Position numbers and translations under genes: made by a program. Positions 1-5,146 of a stretch of DNA of 5,146 nt are shown here, piece by piece; position 1 is the stretch's first letter; each line of letters starts with the position of its first letter. The notes beneath the pieces were generated by a model. It saw nothing but the letters and a program-made list of their open reading frames with translations, was not told the origin of the DNA and ran no database searches. Origin of the DNA: Rhodoferax sp. Lineage in GTDB: Bacteria; Pseudomonadota; Gammaproteobacteria; Burkholderiales; Burkholderiaceae_C. The stretch is taken from assembly GCA_028292305.1 (NCBI GenBank), contig JAQGMQ010000041.1, forward strand, positions 1 to 5,146. Reading direction: 5' to 3'.

Positions 1-172
1 TGGGCACCAGCCGGCCGCGCACGCGGTCGAACAGCCGCAGTTCCGAAGCCGTTTCCAGCTTGCGTACCGACTGGCTCACGGCAGGCTGGGAGACGCCCAG
101 CAGCGTGGCCGCCTTGCTGGTGGTGCCGGCCTGCATCACGGCCCTGAACACCTGGATGTCGCGCATTTCCAT
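1..172 (-). CDS. LysR-type transcriptional regulator, N-terminal part (runs off left edge)
   Basis: Reading the minus strand from ATG at 172-170 gives 57 residues with no stop before the window edge. They form the LysR winged helix-turn-helix: a start MEMRDIQVFRAV, a helix with SKAATLLGVSQPAVSQSVRKLE (residues about 19-40), then LFDRVRGRLVP at the end. The Ala-Ala, SQPAVSQ and LE spacing is the classic LysR DNA-binding pattern. An in-frame TAG lies four codons upstream of this ATG, so the start is here or at Met3; neither has a clear Shine-Dalgarno site. The ending LFDRVRGRLVP recalls the OccR/NocR type of LysR proteins, which control opine and amino-acid ABC transport operons, but this is a weak inference from memory. 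Divergent orientation to the lyase-transporter operon suggests it controls that operon and itself. The effector-binding domain lies outside the window, so the inducer cannot be guessed from it. Confidence 0.93.
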   Translation of the reverse strand, partial: MEMRDIQVFRAVMQAGTTSKAATLLGVSQPAVSQSVRKLETASELRLFDRVRGRLVP

Positions 173-176
173 AGCT

Positions 177-191
177 ATAACTACCGCTTAT
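177..191. promoter_or_regulatory. Candidate LysR-type recognition site (ATAA-N7-TTAT, T-N11-A dyad)
   Basis: The 15-bp site has perfect 4-bp arms, ATAA at 177-180 and TTAT at 188-191, and satisfies the T-N11-A rule of LysR-family sites. Its centre (184) is about 63 bp upstream of the start point predicted from the promoter at 212-240. That is close to the -65 position where LysR proteins usually bind for activation. It also sits 5 bp upstream of the regulator's own ATG, which would allow autoregulation. A second small dyad, AAGT-A-ACTT at 193-201, lies beside it and could be part of the activation half-site. Short AT dyads occur by chance in AT-richer spacers; the position is the main support. 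Confidence 0.45.
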
Positions 192-211
192 GAAGTAACT
201 TTTTTGAAGTC

Positions 212-240
212 TTGAGTTGATGAGGTGGATCGCAAATACT
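212..240 (+). promoter_or_regulatory. Putative sigma70 promoter for the metC-like/ABC operon
   Basis: TTGAGT (212-217) matches the -35 consensus at four of six positions. After a 17-bp spacer, AATACT (235-240) matches the -10 consensus at four of six. Transcription would start near 247, leaving a leader of about 36 nt before ATG 283. The mediocre match suits a promoter that needs an activator such as the divergent LysR protein. It is predicted by eye only. Confidence 0.4.
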
Positions 241-282
241 GGCCTGGTACGCCGGACCACATAACCTCATTGAATACGCTAG

Positions 283-1455
283 ATGAACTCAATCAATAGA
301 GCTAATACCAATATGCAATTTGCATGCCTGTCGCCCGCAGTGTGGCGCGCCTCCACGGTGGTCTTCGACTCGCTCGAAGACTTCGTGCAGCGCAAGCACC
401 GCCAGCCCGACGGCTTCAGCTATGGCATCACCGGCACCCCCACGGCGCGCGGCCTGGAGAGCCGCATCGCCGCGCTCGAAGGTGGCCGGCATTGCGTGGT
501 CACGCCATCGGGCGCCTCGGCGCTGATGACCACCGTGATGGGTTTTGTGCGCGGTGGCGACCACCTGCTGTTGTCAGCCGCCTGTTATGGCGCACTGAAG
601 ACGTTCGCCGACAAATGGCTGGCGGCGATGGGGGTGGCGGTGGAGTATTTCGACCCGTCGATCGGGGCCGGGATCGAGGCGCTGATCCGGCCCGACACCC
701 GCATGGTCTGCCTCGAAGCGCCGGGCACCGTGACCATGGAAATGCACGACACGCCGGCCATCGCCGCCGTGGCCCGCCGGCACGGCGTGTTGACGATGAT
801 GGACAACACCTGGGCCAGCCCGCTCGGCTTCCAGCCGCTGGCGCATGGCGTGGACTTCAGCATCGAGGCTGCGACCAAGTTCATGGGCGGCCATTCCGAT
901 CTGCTCATGGGCAGCATCAGCATGAACGACGCCGGCCACTACGCCACGCTGCGTGAGACCCAGAGCATCCTCGGCCAGCAGGTCAGCCCCGACGACTGTT
1001 TCCTGGTGCTGCGCGGCCTGGAGACCCTGCCGGTGCGGCTGGCGGCGCAGAGTGCGGCCACGCTGCGCATCGCACGTTGGCTCGAGGCCCAGCCGGCGGT
1101 GCGGCAGCTGCTGTATCCGCCGCTCGAGTCCGACCCCGGCCACGTGGTGTGGAAGCGTGATTTCAGCACCAATGGCTGCCTGTTCTCGCTGGTGCTCAAG
1201 CCCGCGCCCGAGCCGGCCTTCCATGGCTTCTTCGACGCGCTGAAGACCTTTGCCATCGGCGCCAGCTGGGGCGGCGTGCACAGCCTGGCGGCCTACTACC
1301 CGGCGGCACTGCAGGCCAACCGCCTGTTCTCGCGCACCGACCAACCCGTGATCCGGCTGTCGATCGGGCTCGAAGATCCGGTCGTGCTGATGGCCGACCT
1401 GCAGGCCGGCCTGGCCGCTTTCAGTGCCCACGCGGCGCGGCTGGAATCGGCATGA
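283..1455 (+). CDS. metC: MetC-like cystathionine beta-lyase (PLP-dependent C-S lyase, Cys/Met metabolism family)
   Basis: This is a 390-residue fold-type I PLP enzyme of the Cys/Met metabolism family. Members like MetC cleave the C-S bond of cystathionine, cystine or related thioethers to a thiol or persulfide, pyruvate and ammonia in the cytoplasm. Visible motifs, in order: RASTVVFDS (23-31), YGITGTPT (47-54), TPSGASA (74-80), the substrate-side Tyr102, EAPGTVTMEMHD (145-156), DNTWASPLG (174-182, Asp174 for the pyridine nitrogen), and EAATKFMGGHSD (195-206) with PLP lysine Lys199. Then come VLRGLETLPVRL (242-253), SWGG (328-331), and IRLSIGLED (357-365) with the carboxylate-binding Arg358. 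These align well with E. coli MetC as I remember it. Oddities: the Arg of E. coli YGRRG is replaced (Ile49), the usual Glu after SWGG-x is His333, and the N terminus is about 10 residues shorter. A TAG at 280-282 excludes a longer frame. Met11 (313) is an alternative start; neither has a strong ribosome site. The first ten codons are AT-rich. Its stop overlaps the permease start. Cysteine/cystine lyase or another C-S lyase activity is equally possible. Confidence 0.88.
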   Translation: MNSINRANTNMQFACLSPAVWRASTVVFDSLEDFVQRKHRQPDGFSYGITGTPTARGLESRIAALEGGRHCVVTPSGASALMTTVMGFVRGGDHLLLSAACYGALKTFADKWLAAMGVAVEYFDPSIGAGIEALIRPDTRMVCLEAPGTVTMEMHDTPAIAAVARRHGVLTMMDNTWASPLGFQPLAHGVDFSIEAATKFMGGHSDLLMGSISMNDAGHYATLRETQSILGQQVSPDDCFLVLRGLETLPVRLAAQSAATLRIARWLEAQPAVRQLLYPPLESDPGHVVWKRDFSTNGCLFSLVLKPAPEPAFHGFFDALKTFAIGASWGGVHSLAAYYPAALQANRLFSRTDQPVIRLSIGLEDPVVLMADLQAGLAAFSAHAARLESA

Positions 1456-2102
1456 TCGACCTGTTCTACCGCGCGCTGCCGCTGTTGGAGAAGGCGGTGG
1501 TGGTCACGCTGGGCCTGGGCTTTTCGGCCTTCTTCTTCGGCTGTGTGCTGGGCCTGCTGGTGGCGCTGGCGCGCATCTCGCCGTTCAGGCCGCTGCGCTG
1601 GCTGGCGTTTTCGTACGTGTCGATCTTTCGCGGCACACCGCTGCTGATCCAGATCCTGCTGATCTACTTCGGCCTGCCGAGCTATGGCATCGTGATCGGG
1701 CCGATCCCTGCGGCGCTGATGGCGCTGAGCCTGTTCGCCGCGGCCTACCTCAGCGAGAATTTCCGCTCGGGCATCATGGCCGTGGACAAGGGCCAGTGGG
1801 AGGCCGCCTGGGCCATGGGCATGGGCTACTGGAAGACGCTGTTCCGGGTGATTCTGCCGCAGGCCTTTCGCATCGCATTGCCGCCCATGGGCAGCCGCCT
1901 CATCGGCCTGATGAAGGACACCTCGCTCGCCTCCACCGTGACCGTGGTCGAGCTCACCCGCGTGGCCGACCAGATCGGCGCCACCACCTTCCGCTACATG
2001 GAGATGTTCCTCATGGTGGGCGCCATCTACTGGTTCATCAACCAGATCCTGACCATCCTGCAAACCATGCTGGAAAGCCGGCTTTCGAGGCGTTACCAAT
2101 GA
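1452..2102 (+). CDS. Polar amino-acid ABC transporter permease (HisM/GlnP family, YecS/TcyL-like)
   Basis: This 216-residue inner-membrane protein has the usual length for a His/Glu/Gln/Arg/cystine-type permease. Hydrophobic segments appear at about residues 15-41, 63-82, 84-101 and 184-204. IFRGTPLLIQILLIYFGLP (58-76) is the typical early signature of the family. The cytoplasmic EAA loop that contacts the ATPase is EAAWAMG (117-123) followed by ILPQAFRIALPP (134-145). KDTSLAST (155-162) follows, as in this family. Overall it resembles E. coli YecS (TcyL), the L-cystine permease, including the SPxxPxRWLA stretch (43-52). ATG 1452 overlaps the lyase stop by ATGA, with a weak GGA six bases upstream, so translation is probably coupled. 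Only one permease gene is present, so it would act as a homodimer. Substrate is inferred as cystine or a related amino acid; the fold call is solid, the substrate is not. Confidence 0.92.
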   Translation: MIDLFYRALPLLEKAVVVTLGLGFSAFFFGCVLGLLVALARISPFRPLRWLAFSYVSIFRGTPLLIQILLIYFGLPSYGIVIGPIPAALMALSLFAAAYLSENFRSGIMAVDKGQWEAAWAMGMGYWKTLFRVILPQAFRIALPPMGSRLIGLMKDTSLASTVTVVELTRVADQIGATTFRYMEMFLMVGAIYWFINQILTILQTMLESRLSRRYQ

Positions 2103-2875
2103 CTACCGCGTCCGTTTCCTGCAGCCTGCGTGTGCGCGGTCTGGCCAAGAGTTTCGGCGCCAACCAGGTGCTGAAGCAGGTCGACCTGACCGTCGCCAAG
2201 GGCGAGGTGGTGGTGATCATGGGGCCGTCGGGCTCGGGCAAGACCACCTTCATCCGTTCGCTGAACTTTCTCGAGATGCCCGACCGCGGCCGCATCGAAG
2301 TCTGCGGCGTGGAGATCAACGACCCCGGCGCCAAACCCGACGCGGCCACCCGCCGCAAGATCCTCGAGATCCGCCAGCGCACGGCCATGGTGTTCCAGTC
2401 GTTCAACCTGTTTCCGCACATGACCGCACTGGACAACGTGATCGAAGGCCTGCTCTCGGTGCGCGGCGAGAAGAAGGCCACAGCCCGCATTCGCGGCCTC
2501 GACTTGCTGGCCAAGGTCGGCCTGCGCGAGAAGGCCGACGCCTATCCGGGCCACCTGTCGGGCGGGCAGAAGCAGCGTGTGGCCATTGCCCGGGCGCTGG
2601 CCATGGACCCGGAGGTGATCTTCTTCGACGAGCCCACCTCGGCACTCGACCCGGAGCTGCGCGACGACGTGCTCAAGGTCATGCGCGACCTGGCCCGCGA
2701 GGGCATGACCATGCTGGTCGTGACGCACGAGACCCGCTTCGCGCAGGACGTGGCCGACCGCATCGTCTTCATGGAAGGCGGCCAGGTGCAGGAGGACACC
2801 ACACCGGCCCGGTTCTTCGGCGCAGAGGGCAGCGAACGCAGCCGGCAGTTCCTGGGGCGTATCCACGACCGTTGA
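2099..2875 (+). CDS. Amino-acid ABC transporter ATP-binding protein (GlnQ/HisP family, YecC/TcyN-like)
   Basis: This 258-residue cytoplasmic ATPase would power the permease encoded just upstream. All nucleotide-binding motifs are intact: Walker A GPSGSGKTT (42-50), Q-loop Gln100 in VFQSFNLFPH, signature LSGGQKQRVAIARAL (153-167), Walker B VIFFDEPT (173-180) with catalytic Glu178, D-loop SALD (181-184) and switch His210 in VVTHE. The length and the FNLFPHMTALDNV segment are typical of polar amino-acid importers. Similarity to E. coli YecC (TcyN) is suggested by the stretch around LLAKVGL and the FARDVADR-like FAQDVADR (214-221). ATG 2099 overlaps the permease stop by ATGA and has GAGG at 2087-2090, eight bases upstream, which fixes the start; the open frame extends further upstream inside the permease gene but without a plausible ATPase sequence. 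No binding-protein gene follows it. Confidence 0.95.
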   Translation: MTTASVSCSLRVRGLAKSFGANQVLKQVDLTVAKGEVVVIMGPSGSGKTTFIRSLNFLEMPDRGRIEVCGVEINDPGAKPDAATRRKILEIRQRTAMVFQSFNLFPHMTALDNVIEGLLSVRGEKKATARIRGLDLLAKVGLREKADAYPGHLSGGQKQRVAIARALAMDPEVIFFDEPTSALDPELRDDVLKVMRDLAREGMTMLVVTHETRFAQDVADRIVFMEGGQVQEDTTPARFFGAEGSERSRQFLGRIHDR

Positions 2876-3005
2876 CAACGGCACGCACGCCAAGCCACGG
2901 CACTGCGCCTGCGTTCGGGCCGGGCATTCGTCCCACGTGTTGGGATTGGCGGCGGTCGGCCGGCAGATTGGGAAGCCCGGCGGGCGGGCCAGCGCCAGGT
3001 GCGGC

Positions 3006-3035
3006 CATGACAATGAATCGGTGTTCATTTTCATG
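3006..3035. promoter_or_regulatory. 30-bp interrupted palindrome, candidate operator for the uxuA-like gene
   Basis: Two 12-base arms, CATGACAATGAA (3006-3017) and TTCATTTTCATG (3024-3035), are reverse complements at 11 of 12 positions around a 6-bp centre; the single mismatch pairs 3011 with 3030. The block is much AT-richer than the flanking GC-rich spacer and ends 16 bp before the GTG start. It overlaps the putative -35 and -10 elements, the geometry expected of a repressor site. In RNA it could also fold as a hairpin, but it is not followed by a U run, so it is not a normal terminator. The binding protein is unknown; sugar-acid genes are often controlled by GntR, IclR or LacI proteins. 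Confidence 0.55.
3007..3034 (+). promoter_or_regulatory. Putative promoter of the uxuA-like gene, inside the palindrome
   Basis: ATGACA (3007-3012) matches the -35 consensus at five of six positions, and TTTCAT (3029-3034) matches the -10 consensus at four of six with a 16-bp spacer. Transcription would start near 3041, giving a leader of only about 11 nt that just contains the ribosome-binding site. Because both elements lie in the dyad, their resemblance to consensus may be incidental. Confidence 0.3.
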
Positions 3036-3041
3036 ACTGCC

Positions 3042-3046
3042 GGAGA
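3042..3046 (+). promoter_or_regulatory. Ribosome-binding site supporting the GTG start at 3052
   Basis: GGAGA lies five bases before GTG 3052. This decides the start of the uxuA-like gene: there is no in-frame ATG close by, and the family sequence begins right after this codon. Confidence 0.7.
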
Positions 3047-3051
3047 CGCCC

Positions 3052-4149
3052 GTGTACATCAGCGAACAACTACTCAACCCCGATGAGCGGCGCCTGCGCC
3101 TGTCGACCCAGCTGGGTGTGCAAAGCGTGGTGCTCGACAACCGCGGTACCGAACTGGTCTCGGCCCGCGGCGGCGTCAGCGCATGGGACGCCCAGAAACT
3201 GACCGACTACCGCCGCTGGGTCGAAGGCTTCGGGCTGAAGCTCGATGTGTTCGCGCTGGATGTCGGCGCGGTCCTGCTCGACTCGCTGACCGACCTCGAA
3301 GGCGCGAAGAAGCAGCGCGCCATGCTGGCGGCCAACATCCAGAAGGCGGCCGACGCCGGCATCACCTGTCTCAAGTACAACCTGCAGATGGTCGGCATTA
3401 CCCGCACCGGGCTCAAGCCGGGCCGTGGCGGCGCGCAGAACTCGGGCTTTGTGTATGCCGAGTATTCGCAGGAGGGCGACCGGCAGAATTCCTACTGGGG
3501 CGTGGGTTACCCGAGCAACCAGGAACAGGGCGGCTCGGCCTCCGCCGCACTCTGCGGCCAGAAGATGGCGCGCGAGGTGCCGCCGGTGTCCGAGAAGGCC
3601 GGTTGGGACGCGATCGAGTTCCTGGTCGAGGGCCTGGTGCCCGCCGCCGACAAGGCCGGCGTGCGGCTGGCCTGCCATCCGCACGACCCGGCTTATCCCG
3701 TGGGGGGCCTGAACGGCATCGAACACGTGGTGGGTTCGGCCGACGGCCTGCGCCGGTTCCTGGCGTTGTCAGGCAGCCCGCGGCATGGGCTGAATTTCTG
3801 CCAGGGCACGGTGGCCGAGATGTTCGCCGAGCCGGCCAAGGCGATGATCCCGGTGATCGAGGAATTCGCCGCCACGGGCCGTATCTTCATGGTCCACTTC
3901 CGCAACATCCGCGGCGGCTACCTGGACTTCCAGGAGGTGTTTCCCGACGAGGGCGATGTCGACATGTTCCAGGCCATCCAGGCCTACCAGCGCGGCGGCT
4001 ACACCGGCCCGTTGTGCCCCGACCATGTGCCGGTGTCAACCATCGATGACGGGCGTGAACGCTTCATGGCCTTTGCGCTGGGCTACACCCGCGGCCTGCT
4101 GCAGGCGGCGGGCGTGTGGCAGACGGGCGGCGCGGCGGCCCGGGCATGA
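3052..4149 (+). CDS. uxuA: Divergent UxuA-family protein (mannonate dehydratase-like)
   Basis: The 365-residue product starts at GTG and belongs to the UxuA family of metal-dependent TIM-barrel sugar-acid dehydratases. The characterised enzyme converts D-mannonate to 2-keto-3-deoxygluconate in hexuronate catabolism. The C-terminal half is clear: CHPHDPAYPVGG (208-219), NFCQGTVAEMF (248-258), VHFRNIRGGYLDFQEVFPDEGDVDMF (281-306), GGYTGPLCPDHVP (315-327). His209, Cys250, His282 and Asp324/His325 sit where the family's metal and catalytic residues are expected. The N-terminal half (1-130) departs from E. coli UxuA: I do not see its RWFG-type start, and the usual aromatic barrel motif is replaced by KYNLQMVGITRTG (108-120). 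Length is close to the roughly 370-390 residues usual for the family. The downstream gene is a periplasmic carboxylate-binding protein, suggesting a shared substrate. The fold is secure, but activity on mannonate is uncertain; another sugar acid is possible. Confidence 0.8.
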   Translation: MYISEQLLNPDERRLRLSTQLGVQSVVLDNRGTELVSARGGVSAWDAQKLTDYRRWVEGFGLKLDVFALDVGAVLLDSLTDLEGAKKQRAMLAANIQKAADAGITCLKYNLQMVGITRTGLKPGRGGAQNSGFVYAEYSQEGDRQNSYWGVGYPSNQEQGGSASAALCGQKMAREVPPVSEKAGWDAIEFLVEGLVPAADKAGVRLACHPHDPAYPVGGLNGIEHVVGSADGLRRFLALSGSPRHGLNFCQGTVAEMFAEPAKAMIPVIEEFAATGRIFMVHFRNIRGGYLDFQEVFPDEGDVDMFQAIQAYQRGGYTGPLCPDHVPVSTIDDGRERFMAFALGYTRGLLQAAGVWQTGGAAARA

Positions 4150-4161
4150 GCGCGGCGCAGC

Positions 4162-4188
4162 GGCCTGGCGACGCACCGATGCCAGGCC
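4162..4188 (+). repeat. GC-rich inverted repeat just after the uxuA-like gene
   Basis: GGCCTGGC (4162-4169) and GCCAGGCC (4181-4188) form a perfect 8-bp stem around an 11-nt loop, starting 12 bases after the stop codon. No U run follows, so it does not qualify as a standard intrinsic terminator. It could attenuate readthrough or protect an RNA 3' end. Confidence 0.4.
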
Positions 4189-4190
4189 AC

Positions 4191-4210
4191 GCGGCCGGCA
4201 ACTCGGCCGT
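4191..4210 (+). repeat. Second small inverted repeat in the 4150-4356 gap
   Basis: Two copies of CGGCCG (4192-4197 and 4204-4209) are each self-complementary and can pair with each other around a 6-nt loop, with a possible G-U closing pair. It sits two bases after the preceding hairpin. In GC-rich DNA such repeats are common by chance. Confidence 0.25.
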
Positions 4211-4240
4211 CGACCAGCGATCAGAACAAAGCGCCGTTTT

Positions 4241-4259
4241 CGTCCCAACCGACGGGACG
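4241..4259 (+). repeat. Third inverted repeat in the 4150-4356 gap
   Basis: CGTCCC (4241-4246) and GGGACG (4254-4259) form a perfect 6-bp stem with a 7-nt loop, directly after a TTTT run at 4237-4240. A further small dyad, CCGAT-TGA-ATCGG, lies at 4307-4319, next to the 10-bp palindrome AGCCGCGGCT at 4297-4306. Apart from these repeats and the ribosome-binding site, I see nothing gene-like in the gap. Confidence 0.3.
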
Positions 4260-4342
4260 CCACGCAGCGGCTACGGGTCTACCTGACTGTCGGCGAAGCC
4301 GCGGCTCCGATTGAATCGGGTAACACGCCAACCCCCGTTTTC

Positions 4343-4348
4343 AGGAGA
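4343..4348 (+). promoter_or_regulatory. Ribosome-binding site of the Bug-family gene
   Basis: AGGAGA with eight bases to ATG 4357 is a strong Shine-Dalgarno site. It fixes this start and frame over overlapping frames in the same stretch. Confidence 0.8.
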
Positions 4349-4356
4349 CACATCCC

Positions 4357-5146
4357 ATGACCCAGCGCCTGTTTGCCAACACCCTGCTGACCGCCCTGGT
4401 GGCGGTCTGCGCCACGGCTTTGCCCCTGGTCGCCCAGGCCCAGGCCGACTACCCCAACCGGCCGGTGAAGGTCATCGTGCCGTTCCCGGCGGGCGGCACC
4501 AGCGACGTCATGGGCCGGCTGATCGCCGAGGGGCTGGGCAAGCAGCTGAAGCAGGCCTTCGTGGTCGACAACAAGGGCGGTGCCGGCGGCGCCATCGGCA
4601 CCGACCAGGCGGCCAAGGCACCGGCCAACGGCTACACGCTGCTGCTGTCGGGCATCGGCAGCAACGCCATCATCCACGGCTTCACGCCCAAGCCGGCCTA
4701 CGACTCGGTGCGCGATTTCGTGCATGTGTCGGAGCTGGCTGCGGGGCCGAACGTGCTGGTGGTGCACCCCGACTTTCCGGCCCGCAGCTTCAAGGAATTC
4801 ATCGCCTGGGTGAAGGCCAATCCGGGCAAGTTCAGCTATGGCCAGGTGAACGCATCGTCGGGCCACGTGACCACCGAATACCTGAAGCAGGTGGCCGGGC
4901 TCGACATGGTCGGCATCCCCTACAAGGGCGGTGCGCCGGCCCTGAACGACGTGTTGGCCAACCAGATCCCGGGCATGTTCACCAACCAGGATGCGGTGCT
5001 GCCGTTCGTGAAGGCCGGCAAGGTACGGGCGCTGGTGGTGACCAGTGCCGAGCGCAATCCGCTGTACCCTGACGTGCCCACCGTGGCCGAGTCGGGCTAT
5101 CCCGGCTTCACGGCCGTATCGTGGACCGGGCTCTCCGCGCCCAAAG
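4357..5146 (+). CDS. Bug/TctC-family tripartite tricarboxylate transporter substrate-binding protein (C-terminal end missing)
   Basis: The frame is open for 263 residues from ATG 4357 and runs off the right edge; family members are about 320-330 residues, so roughly 60 are missing. Residues 1-30 are a Sec signal peptide: Arg4, a hydrophobic core at about 8-26, and probable cleavage after AQAQA. The mature protein starts DYPNRPVKVIVPFPAGGTSDVMGR (31-54), the hallmark of Bug proteins, with Asp50 in the usual ligand-loop position. NKGGAGGAIGTDQAAKAPANGYTLLL (72-97), an ASSGH loop (166-170) and PYKGGAPALNDVLANQI (188-204) complete the signature. These periplasmic proteins bind carboxylates or other small acids for TctAB-type membrane partners, or act as orphan receptors. 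No TctA or TctB gene is visible. A 207-bp gap separates it from the uxuA-like gene, so cotranscription is possible but unproven. The ligand cannot be read from sequence. Confidence 0.95.
   Translation, partial: MTQRLFANTLLTALVAVCATALPLVAQAQADYPNRPVKVIVPFPAGGTSDVMGRLIAEGLGKQLKQAFVVDNKGGAGGAIGTDQAAKAPANGYTLLLSGIGSNAIIHGFTPKPAYDSVRDFVHVSELAAGPNVLVVHPDFPARSFKEFIAWVKANPGKFSYGQVNASSGHVTTEYLKQVAGLDMVGIPYKGGAPALNDVLANQIPGMFTNQDAVLPFVKAGKVRALVVTSAERNPLYPDVPTVAESGYPGFTAVSWTGLSAPK

Noticed and set aside
173..250. Minus-strand promoter for the lysR gene
   Set aside because: Candidate -10 hexamers such as TTATAG and CATAAG exist, but none has an acceptable -35 at the right distance, so no promoter is called.
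574..1431. Minus-strand open frame of 285 codons opposite the lyase gene
   Set aside because: It mirrors the codon bias of the lyase gene, shows no domain, and has no promoter or ribosome site of note.
1424..2098. Upstream in-frame extension of the ATPase through the permease gene
   Set aside because: The extension would overlap the entire permease gene out of frame and reads as Arg/Gly/Pro/His-rich sequence; the ATPase proper begins at ATG 2099 with GAGG upstream.
2869..2881. Dyad CCGTT-GAC-AACGG at the ATPase stop codon as a terminator
   Set aside because: The stem is only 5 bp, overlaps the stop codon and has no U run after it. TTGACA at 2872-2877 also has no matching -10 element.
2931..2945. 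TCCCA-CGTGT-TGGGA dyad in the gap before the uxuA-like gene
   Set aside because: Five-bp arms in GC-rich DNA are expected by chance, and it lies far from the likely promoter.
2093..3034. Long minus-strand open frame (313 codons) opposite the ATPase gene and the following gap
   Set aside because: It is antisense to a clear ABC ATPase, and its translation is low-complexity His/Ala/Gly/Arg-rich with no recognisable domain, as expected for antisense GC-rich coding DNA.
3956..4360. Possible small gene across the end of the uxuA-like gene and the following gap
   Set aside because: Its first half is a shadow of the dehydratase-like frame, and the part in the gap shows no domain or ribosome site.
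4311..5072. Plus-strand open frame of 253 codons overlapping the Bug gene in another frame
   Set aside because: The frame starting at ATG 4357 has a strong ribosome site, a signal peptide and the whole Bug signature; this one gives Gly/Arg/Gln-rich sequence with no domain.

Overview
The window looks like chromosomal DNA from a beta-proteobacterium, most likely Burkholderiales and probably Comamonadaceae. The GC content is high (about two thirds G+C by eye), third codon positions are strongly G/C, genes are tightly packed with ATGA overlaps, and there is a Bug/TctC-type periplasmic binding protein, a family greatly expanded in that order. The assignment rests on these general traits only.

Region 1 (1-2875) is a divergent regulator/operon unit. 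The N-terminal part of a LysR-type regulator lies on the minus strand (1-172) and runs off the left edge. A 110-bp AT-richer gap follows (173-282), with an ATAA-N7-TTAT dyad of the T-N11-A type and a plausible sigma70 promoter. Downstream on the plus strand are a MetC-like PLP-dependent cystathionine beta-lyase (283-1455), an amino-acid ABC permease (1452-2102) and its ATPase (2099-2875). Both junctions are 4-bp ATGA overlaps, so the three genes are almost certainly one translationally coupled operon. The permease and ATPase resemble the E. coli cystine transporter YecS/YecC (TcyL/TcyN). The simplest reading is import of a sulfur-containing amino acid followed by C-S lyase cleavage. No substrate-binding protein for this transporter is present in the window.

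Region 2 (2876-5146) is a second transcription unit on the same strand. A 176-bp gap ends in a 30-bp interrupted palindrome overlapping a possible promoter. Then come a divergent UxuA-family (mannonate dehydratase-like) gene with a GTG start (3052-4149), a 207-bp gap with several small inverted repeats, and the start of a Bug/TctC-family substrate-binding protein with a signal peptide (4357 to the right edge). The dehydratase and binding protein may handle the same sugar-acid-like carboxylate, but this is inferred only from adjacency.

I see no mobile element, CRISPR array, tRNA, rRNA or phage gene. The individual families are known. The points worth a second look are the two putative operators, the unusual residues in the lyase, the divergent N-terminal half of the UxuA homologue, and the ABC transporter without a binding protein.
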